From contig VHZZ01002849.1 of assembly GCA_009801015.1 (NCBI GenBank), positions 84,287-118,516 on the forward strand: a DNA stretch of 34,230 nt, in the 5' to 3' direction. The translations under genes and the position numbers were made by a program. Numbering within the stretch: the stretch's first letter is position 1; every line of letters begins with the position of its first letter. Below are positions 24,556 through 34,230 of this stretch, one piece after another. Source of the DNA: Silene noctiflora (Eukaryota; Streptophyta; Magnoliopsida; Caryophyllales; Caryophyllaceae). The notes beneath the pieces are model-generated. The model did not search any database. It had not been told where the DNA came from and worked only from the letters and a program-made list of their open reading frames with translations.

Positions 24556-24867
24556 AGCTTAGTTTCTAGGCAAAATCCGTCTTTCAAGCGGAAGCAATAG
24601 TTCTTAAATTTGCCTGTGAAGATGCTATTTCCCGGGGTTTTCGACACCTTCATGCAACTTCAGACTGTTTGCACTTGGTCCTTCAACTTAATGGCTGCGG
24701 CGATTTTAATCAGGACGCCGCTTCAATTCTACATTATATTACTTCTTTAATTTTGTTGCGTCACTGCTTTTCTCTTAGTCATTGTCCTAGGCGTCTCAAT
24801 AGAATTGCACATGCTTTAGCAAAGTCTATAGCATAATTTGTGTAATCTTTACTTTCCAGGAAAAAAA
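24556..24867 (+). mobile_element. 5'-truncated LINE with RNase H domain end
   Basis: An 11-bp direct repeat AACTAAGTAAT flanks it (24545-24555 and 24868-24878), and the copy ends in an A-run. An open frame without Met (24570-24836) encodes the C-terminal half of a plant RNase H-like (RVT_3-type) domain: QAEAIVLKFACEDAISRG, a TSDC core, then RLNRIAHALAKSIA and a stop. The target duplication and A-tail together indicate LINE retroposition with 5' truncation rather than a host gene remnant. Reverse transcriptase is absent. Confidence 0.8.
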
Positions 24868-24957
24868 AACTAAGTAATTAAAGAGACATTTTATTTTTAT
24901 AAATCTAAATGAAAGGTATGTAGAAAGTTATGCATAAGATCATATATAGTTAACTTA

Positions 24958-25273
24958 GGCCTCGTTTGGTTCATCGAGGAATTCAACTGACACCGGAATA
25001 TCAAATTCACGTGAATTATTTTCCTGTATACAAATTCACATGAATTTGGAAAAGTCGTTTGTTTGCACATGTGGGAGTTGAATTCCACAGGAGTTTTGAA
25101 CTAACTAGGAGAGGCTAGGTAGTTCAATTCCACCATTATGTAGGCATTCAAAATTCCTAGGAGAATTGAATGCCTACATTTTGCCAAAAAAATGGCAACC
25201 AAACATCCACCCCTTTTTACAATTCATGGGATTTTAATTTTCCCATGAATTGAAAGGGCAACCAAACAAGGCA
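24958..25273. mobile_element. Tourist-like (PIF/Harbinger) MITE, 316 bp
   Basis: TTA stands outside both ends (24955-24957, 25274-25276). The left end is GGCCTCGTTTGGTTC, the right end GCAACCAAACAAGGCA. The interior is built of repeated GAATTC/AATTCC-like palindromic words and can fold extensively. No coding capacity. Confidence 0.8.
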
Positions 25274-25276
25274 TTA

Positions 25277-26740
25277 TTTGCACGACTAGTGTTTTGGCAA
25301 TTTCAGTTGCAAGAAGTAATTATGTTGCTTATTTGACATTTGAAAAATTTGTTGAGGACCTATCAATTTCCAATTCTTAAAAATAAATCCTGATATATAA
25401 TCCCTATAACTCATTCAATACCAAGTAACAGAAGATCGATCAATGTCGACAAAAATTGATTATTTGTTTATTATTGATAAATAGATAAATATTTGTAGTA
25501 CAAATATACAACTTAAATACTAAAAATACGGAAAATATACTCCGTATTTTCTAATAAAAACTATCGTTGCACTTGTTCTTAGTCTTTGAACTACCTCTCC
25601 TCGATACGATGTTTTACTCAACTCTACTATTTCTACCTTAAATCAACTCTAAACCCTATGGATTTGGTTAAAATCAAAACTAAAACATCCACTGTCACAT
25701 ACCCAATCGATTTTCATGCTAAAGGATCCAAACTTAATAGTACCAAATTCTCTTAAACTGTCAGTTCATAAACCATAAGATCGATAAGACAACTACACAC
25801 ATAACAAATCCTCTGAAAAAATGCATGGCATGCATTAATGCACTTAAATACACCGTTTCCTGTCAATGACCCGACCAATTATATCTGAATAACTTGATTT
25901 GATATCCAATTTAGATTACAAAAGAAATTGAAGAGGTTGAACACGACGCAACTTAATCAACTTGACTAAGCATGCACGATAACCTTACACATATAGTACG
26001 TACATACGTATGTAGTTACAAACGATGAAGATGTTTTGACTCGGAAATTTTTACTAGTGTCAAATAGTAAAGAACTAAAGATCGTTTGAGACCCCATATA
26101 ATAGAAAAACTTGTTTTTATAGTACTCCGTAAATGGTACTCGAATATCGACATTTAGCCAGCATAATAGACTCCAAAAAGTTCAAGGTCTAGATTCTCAC
26201 AACCTTTGAAACTTGCTATTAGACGGTCTTGCGAATAGTCCTAGACAAATCTATCATTGTATTCACATTCACCAACCCTTGACCCAAGTACATTTATTTT
26301 CTTCACTATATTTGAAGCTATCAATTCTAAAAAAATGACAGAAACTGCCCTTAAAAAAAAACCCATAACTTTATCACATTATTCTCTGCCATATGAATAT
26401 GATGATGATATGAATACATGAATTATTCCCATTTTTCTTTAATTCTCTGCCATATGAATATGATGATGATATGAATACATGAATTATTCCCATTTTTCTT
26501 TAATAATTTATTTGTGTATAAATTTGAGTACCATATATATATATCCTTCTCTTCTAATCATCAACCAACCTGCTAGTCTGCTACTCTGTGCAGGACTCCC
26601 CCGCTTCTAACGGGGGTAGGCTTGCTCTCTTTCCTCTCTCATGTGTTGCACTTACTTGCACACATTTCTATTTTGCATGCATGACTCATTTTAGACGGAT
26701 GGGTGGTTTTGTCTTAGGTTTAGACATGGACAAATAGGAA
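25277..26740. other. Intergenic region with a 61-bp duplication
   Basis: No gene is supported. It contains the perfect tandem duplication at 26381-26502 and, downstream, a TATATATATA run (26536-26545) followed by a GC-rich hairpin at about 26590-26625. Confidence 0.55.
26381..26502. repeat. Perfect 61-bp tandem duplication
   Basis: The unit starting ATTCTCTGCCATATGAATAT and ending CCCATTTTTCTTTA occurs twice back to back (26381-26441 and 26442-26502) without any difference, so it is recent or an assembly artefact. Confidence 0.92.
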
Positions 26741-26742
26741 TA

Positions 26743-27060
26743 TAGGATTATACATCCAGATATATATATATGAGTATCGTACATTCAATACAAATCTAAT
26801 TGAGCGTATATGCAATTTTTTTGAGCTTTTAAAATTTTTGATATATATTTTAATTTTTTGAGTGTTAAAATTAAAAACTTATTGAGTTTATAAGTATTAT
26901 TTTTGACTTTCAATACAATATTTTGAGTTAAATTGTTTTTATAAAGGCGCCCAAATTCTTATCAATAAAACTCGTAAAATATAAATATAAGTTTAAATCC
27001 TTTGTTATAAAGCTTCAAATCTATAATAGTAGATGTATACAACTGGTTGTATAATCCACT
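26743..27060. mobile_element. TIR element, family G copy 2
   Basis: It starts GGATTATACATCC and ends with the inverse-like GGTTGTATAATCC; the interior again is rich in TTGAGC. The ends match those of the element at 22351-22715. No flanking duplication is seen, so the borders are approximate. Confidence 0.5.
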
Positions 27061-27523
27061 AATTGTAAAATAAGACCGTTTTAAGATAAAATGTGTATTT
27101 TTTTATAAAAAGTTCACTAATTTATTGTTACAAAGTAATAGTTTTATTTCTAACTTTTTACCATTAGATGGTCATTTTTTATTATAAACTAGAAACATTT
27201 TTTCATCTTAAGTTAAAATCGCCTGGAATGAAAATTTGTGATTGTCGATTTGTATATCAATTAAATTTACACAAATTATACTTGCTTTTATCGTATAGTG
27301 CAACGACAGAATAATTAAGCATGGAGTAATTAGTCTAATTAGTATTATTGTACGTAGTAATAATACATGGAGTACAATAGGGGGAGTTGCATCATTATAT
27401 TGGGACACTAAACCCCTGTCTTCCGGGTTTCACTAATTATTTATTACTCCTTCTGAATATCAACTTTGGGGGATTATTACTATTTACTAGAGGACTTACT
27501 ATTAATTCTTTTGAAGAATCTAT

Positions 27524-27564
<41 letters not shown>

Positions 27565-28904
27565 ATGTGGAGAGGTATTTATAATTATGTAATTTCCTAA
27601 TGAAAGGTGTGTATATCATTGTTACTTGTATTTAGTTTTGTCATATTAGCCCGATAATTTATTTATTTATTTTTTGGAAAAGGTGAGCGATAATTTTAAA
27701 GAATTATTAAGAGATTCACCATATTTAAAAATTATTTTGATACTCTTGCTATTTCTTCTAGAAAAAATCAATTTGATTTTATTGGGATGTTATTCACTTT
27801 TGTTTCTAATTATTGTACTCTGTGTTATTGACTTGACGATATTTGTCGAACTATCACCAAAACCCCCTTCTTGAAATCTTCTATGTCCGTAATGTACTCT
27901 TCTTCTTGATAATACTCGTGACTTGAGTTTAAATTATTGTACTCTGTGTTATTGACTTGAGTTTAAAATCGCTGCTAGCACTCTTTAAACTATTCTTTTT
28001 TAAACCATGCTCCCAAAAAGTCCAAAATACAAGGCTAGCTATTGGGGAGGGACAAAGGGGGAATGCAGCTGCTAGTATAAGGCAAAAGAATAGTTACAAC
28101 TCACAACTTACATTCACTTTTGACCAACTTTCTAGGGTTTTCCAAGTTCCCACCTTCACTATTTTTTTCCATCTTTTTGACAGCATGTGTTTAGGTACTT
28201 TCCTCATATTTTTACCCCTCTACATTAAATTATCGGAAAATGAAATACCGTTATTAGGTGATACTGTACTAGATTTTGAAATCGCCCGGCCCTCTTACAT
28301 ATAGAATATTAACCTTATACTCCGTACTTCATATCTCAATTGTGTGGGTCTAAATTGTATATATTTGGGTATATACACTTAAAGTCGCAATATACTAATC
28401 AATATTCTCTCATTATCCTTACCTTTATTATCACCGAACACATAATTTTTCGTTTAATTTTACCTTTCATGTTTTAATGGTTTGTTTTGAATTCGGTCGG
28501 ATAAGACCACGAGGATGCATGTAAGATATCGAGAAGTTTTGTATTTATTGACTTGAATAATTACAAACGATAAAACTTAAGAATTACACATGTATTTTTC
28601 AACCTAACATCATTTCGTATACAATGTGTTACGGGAGTTGAAATTCTTTGTCCTCACCTTTGTATCTCATTTTTTATCTCATTACCTTTATCTTACCGTA
28701 GCGCATGCAGCCCATGCATATTGGTTATTGGATACTCGGAAAAAGAAGTACAGAATAGAGCTTGGGCTCCAGCTTAGTCTGATTGCACGCATTGTGCCAT
28801 GTGATTATGCTTTTTCATCATTCCTATCTTCCTAATTCTACGATATGTATATATAGACGAAGAAAAATACGGTTAAAATTAGTATCTTGGAAAACATGTT
28901 AAAG
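27061..28904. other. Intergenic region, AT-rich
   Basis: It contains a (TTTA)n microsatellite at about 27521-27560 and a 29-bp direct repeat (ATTGTACTCTGTGTTATTGA at about 27812 and 27935). A 115-codon open frame at 27957-28304 has no recognisable domain or homologue and I do not call it a gene. Confidence 0.55.
27521..27560. repeat. (TTTA)n microsatellite
   Basis: About ten consecutive TTTA units with little interruption. Confidence 0.9.
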
Positions 28905-28908
28905 TATA

Positions 28909-29116
28909 CTCCCTCCGTCCCGCTCATTTGTTGTCCTTTTCCATTTTTGGGTATCTCAGTCATTTGTTGTCCTTTCTATTTTAGGATTGCATTTGATGAG
29001 TAATTTGATTTTTCATCTTCAATTTAGTCCACTTGTCATGTTATAATTGACTCTCTCCTCTTTTCTTGGTCTTTGTGCCAAAACCAAAGGACAACAAATG
29101 ACCGGGACAGAGGGAG
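28909..29116. mobile_element. Stowaway-like MITE, 208 bp
   Basis: TA flanks both ends (28907-28908, 29117-29118). The left end CTCCCTCCGTCCCGCTCATT is mirrored by AATGACCGGGACAGAGGGAG; the arms continue with TTGTTGTCCTTTT against AAAGGACAACAA. The left arm is partly duplicated (CATTTGTTGTCCTTT again at about 28961). Confidence 0.88.
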
Positions 29117-29118
29117 TA

Positions 29119-30238
29119 CAAGGTAATTGGATTTAAATGGAGAAGTATATAAGAGAGTATTTTGAGGGACGGCTGCGAGTTCCAAGACATTTTAGTTAGC
29201 TAGATAGCCAGATATAGTAGGTGTTGTGGCTCTTTGGATTAGAGCTTTTATTAATTTAACAAATTCATTGGTAAAATCAAATTAAATGCATAACTTTAAT
29301 CTCATGCTTGTCTCAATTGTCTCTATACTAGAATTCTTCTGTTATCTACCTCGACATACTCCGCAGTTCAATGGAAACCAGTTTTTGGGATTCAAACTTC
29401 CCTACTTCTTAACATGGACCAACCTACAATAGTTTTTACTCATACTGATGAGGATACTGAGGCGGGGAGGAGTAAAAACTAATACGAGTACAAACATTTC
29501 AAAGTAATGGGCGGATTTGTTTCAAATCTCCATCTCTAGCTACATTAAAATTCATCAATTTGAGTTTGCTTTCTATTATTGGCAAAGAAGATATGGTGTC
29601 GAATTTCACACTAAATTTTGGTTACCGGAGCATCCACAGGAGAATTGGTACAAAAAGCATTCTAGAGCCAACGGGATTCGCTTCATAGGTTGAGGAATGG
29701 TGTTGAAGTAATAAGATTGACGTGGATGTGATTTGTAATTAACCCAGCGATCAATGTGGTTCTGTAGATGATAGATTGCAGGTGTGAATTCCCTAAGACG
29801 AGGCTCGACTACTCCAAATGCAATTCTTCAGCAGTAGTCGATCTCATCACATACTTGCATGCTACAACAATCTTCTGGCATGAACTTATTGCAGTAATCA
29901 AGTGAGGATATTATAACAGAGGTTCTTTAACTAGAAATATCAGATTTTGGAAAAGCACGCCATGGAGAAATGGGCGTGTTGCGTGTAAGCATATCAGCAT
30001 CTCATAAAAGCCTTGCTAGCTACTGAAAAGCATGCTATGAAGACATGGGCAATGTAAGGCAAAAATGTCATCCTTCTTTCAGAAAGGTCATTAGTCTCAA
30101 TGTCAAACCACACTGATAGAAAACTTCTCTACGACGTCTACGAGGCTACAGGAATCCACCACATAATCTTCTAATCTTACAAGGCAAGTTTTACCAAATT
30201 AAATCAAAACAGTGAAGATCCACTCAGTTGCATGGCCT
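29119..30238. other. Region downstream of RPL38
   Basis: The right part is 3' UTR of eL38. Minus-strand open frame 29827-29612 (about 72 codons, no start at its head) looks protein-like in composition but matches nothing I recognise and is preceded by a stop. Otherwise no feature is seen. Confidence 0.5.
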
Positions 30239-32546
<2,308 letters not shown>

Positions 32547-32660
32547 TTTTCTTCAGTAGAGAGATTTACCCTTCTAGTTTTGCAGATTCAGTAGCCTCTG
32601 TTTTCCCGGCGGACGTAAAATATTTGTAGTTATGTAAGGTTGGCGTTGATGGGTGATGAA

Positions 32661-32668
32661 AAACCCTA
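32661..32668 (+). promoter_or_regulatory. Telo-box (AAACCCTA) upstream of RPL38
   Basis: AAACCCTA lies about 115 bp upstream of the eL38 ATG. Telo-boxes paired with site II motifs are typical of plant ribosomal-protein promoters. A second telo-box, read on the coding strand, lies in intron 1 at 32510-32517. Confidence 0.65.
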
Positions 32669-32686
32669 GATCCACATTTTAGCTTT

Positions 32687-32692
32687 GGCCCA
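32687..32692 (-). promoter_or_regulatory. Site II element (TGGGCC) upstream of RPL38
   Basis: GGCCCA on the plus strand reads TGGGCC on the gene's strand, about 140 bp upstream of the ATG and some 20 bp from the telo-box. TCP factors bind such sites in ribosomal-protein and growth-related promoters. The function here is inferred from that known pairing. Confidence 0.6.
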
Positions 32693-32842
32693 CTCAAGTA
32701 TATTAGCGGGTTTGAACGGGTTAATGGATCTGTTTTGGGTAAACTCTTAATCGTATGTTTACCTTCCTCGTGTTATAATCATTTTGAGTCCATACAACTA
32801 TACAAGTATAATAATTGGTTTTGAACGGGGTTTGATAGATCA

Positions 32843-33513
32843 CCAGTGTAGATCTCGCGCAATGCGCGGTATATAAAGTTTTTATTTTTTTTATTTATTA
32901 TTTAAAATTTTAAAATTTTCACTTCATTAATATTTAGTATTTCATTCCATTATTTTTTTATATGAAACAAAAAAAATTAAAATGGAAAACTAACCAAATA
33001 GAATTAAGTTAAGTTGTGATTTTTGTTAATGAATTTGTTTTTTGTCACGAAACTAATAATAAGTATGTGTCAAGTTATTCTCTACGGTAATAATTATTTC
33101 ATTACTGAAAAATTTAGTAATTTATAGTTTATAATTTAATACCAATTTTATTTTATTATAATGAAAAAAATCATAATTTTGAATTTAATTAAAATATTAG
33201 AGTATAATTATAATTATATTAAGATTATATTTTAAGAAAAAGATAATAGTTTATTAAAAAAATCAATTATGTCCTTATGAAAATAGATGCATTTCGAGGG
33301 AAAACTAAAAGAATTATTATTCTCTTAGTAGTAAGGGAAAAAATCATAATTATGAATTTTATTAAAAGATTAGAGTTTAATTATAAGCACATATTCATTG
33401 AAAAGATAATAATAATAATGCATTGAATGAAAATTTACTTATTACCTTATTTAGCTAGATGCTTTTTGGAGGGAAAATTAAGAGAATTTTTATTCTCTTA
33501 GTAGTAAGGAGGA
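32843..33513 (-). mobile_element. Non-autonomous Helitron-like element, copy 2
   Basis: On the minus strand it starts TCCTCCTTACTACTAAGAG and ends with hairpin CGCGC-ATT-GCGCG (32856-32868), then AGATCTACACTGG. CTGG fits the Helitron CTRR terminus, and the flanking bases are A and T as expected for AT-target insertion without duplication. Its 5' end segment is present twice, about 180 bp apart (near 33331 and 33513). It lies upstream of the eL38 promoter motifs. Confidence 0.8.
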
Positions 33514-33529
33514 TTAGCGAGTTTTAACC

Positions 33530-34110
33530 AGTTAGAGCACTCATATTTAAGAGGATTGACCAGATGAAAGAGGGTTCTAAGAGAATGTCATTTTCAATGT
33601 GGAACCAGTATTGAACATCCTATTTGAAGGAGGAAGAGGAAGACTTCCTCTGTTTTTAGAGCAGGCACATTGAAGAGTATGTTCTCTTCATCTTATTTTC
33701 TTCTTTTTCTTTCTATCTTTTTGACACATTACCTACTCTTTCATCCAAGTCATTTTCCACTATCTTCATCCTCCTCCTAAGAGCATGTACATTGAAGAGT
33801 ATGTTATCATCCTCTTATTCTTTCTTTCTCCTTCCATCTTTTTGACACATCACATTCTCTTTCATCCAAATCATTTTCCACTATATTTTTTTTCACACAT
33901 CAAAGAGGATCCTCTCTACTTCCTCTTTCATATTTTAATTTTTTTTTTTATTAAAAATCAAATAAAGTAATGTCAACATGCAATTTTTTTATAGGAGAGT
34001 GATGAAAGAGGGCACAAGGGCCTAGGTTGTACTTCCTCTAAAAATAGAGGAAGTCTTCTTCTTCCTCTTTCAAAGAGGATGTTTAATATTGGTTCCACAT
34101 TGAAGAGGAC
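33530..34110. repeat. Composite inverted and tandem repeat block
   Basis: 33587-33660 and 34032-34107 are inverted copies of each other (CAATGTGGAACCAGTATTGA mirrored by TTAATATTGGTTCCACATTG, with GGAAGACTTCCTC and its inverse). Between them a unit of about 120 bp occurs twice in tandem (from about 33661 and 33782; shared CATTGAAGAGTATGTT, TTTTTGACACAT, TCATTTTCCACTAT). It looks like a non-autonomous DNA element with nested copies. Confidence 0.65.
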
Positions 34111-34116
34111 ATCCTT

Positions 34117-34154
34117 GATGCGTGCATATTATATAGATGCGTGCATATTATATA
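34117..34154. repeat. 19-bp tandem duplication
   Basis: GATGCGTGCATATTATATA occurs twice without a gap, just outside the inverted-repeat block. Confidence 0.9.
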
Positions 34155-34230
34155 GACTTTTACGGTCCCTTTTGGCACGCATTTCTATGAATTTAGGTGA
34201 TTTTATATCGCTTTTCGCCCCGAATAGGCT

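Noticed and set aside
27957-28304. 115-codon plus-strand open frame
   Set aside because: No motif, AT-rich repeat surroundings, and no supporting splice or start context.
29612-29827. Protein-like minus-strand frame downstream of RPL38
   Set aside because: It starts right after a stop, has no clear start or splice acceptor, and resembles no family I can name.

Overview
This is plant nuclear DNA from a eudicot. The introns are AT-rich with GT-AG borders, the proteins are clearly of plant type, and Stowaway and Tourist MITEs and Helitron ends are abundant. The frequent TE-end word TACTCCGTA would fit a Caryophyllales genome such as the spinach/beet group, but that is an impression and not proven from the sequence. 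Two single-N positions (4197 and 10691) show it is assembly sequence.

Four protein-coding genes can be rebuilt exon by exon, all on the minus strand. From right to left in transcription order they are: (1) ribosomal protein eL38 (32546 to 30239; 3 coding exons, 69 aa), whose first coding exon is only the ATG and whose promoter carries a telo-box and a site II element; (2) an AINTEGUMENTA-like double-AP2 transcription factor closest to BABY BOOM (21813 to 16140; 10 exons, 679 aa, including a 9-nt micro-exon); (3) a TMEM62-type membrane metallophosphoesterase like Arabidopsis At3g03305 (14142 to 7444; 4 exons, 710 aa); (4) a small nuclear C3Hc3H zinc-finger protein of the INO80D/KANSL2-like type (5480 to 2559; 2 coding exons, 243 aa). 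Every proposed junction keeps the reading frame. The genes are not functionally linked and read as an ordinary colinear gene neighbourhood.

The rest is intron and intergenic DNA full of small transposons. It holds four Stowaway-like MITEs (144-232, 19921-19958, 22753-22841, 28909-29116); a Tourist MITE (24958-25273); a 1.45-kb long-TIR PIF/Harbinger-like element (9924-11370) beside a copia-type LTR fossil, both in intron 2 of the phosphoesterase gene; two inverted copies of one non-autonomous Helitron family (15091-15625 and 32843-33513); a 5'-truncated LINE with an RNase H domain and an 11-bp target duplication (24556-24867); a pair of TIR elements with a shared end sequence (22351-22715 and about 26743-27060); and complex inverted and tandem repeats at the right edge.

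No CRISPR, phage, tRNA or rRNA feature is seen, and I found no convincing new multi-gene system. The most unusual signal is a 57-bp inverted copy (54/57 identical) of the BBM-like gene's own C-terminal coding sequence, at 14632-14688. It lies between that gene's 3' end and the next gene's start, so a read-through transcript could fold back on its own last exon.
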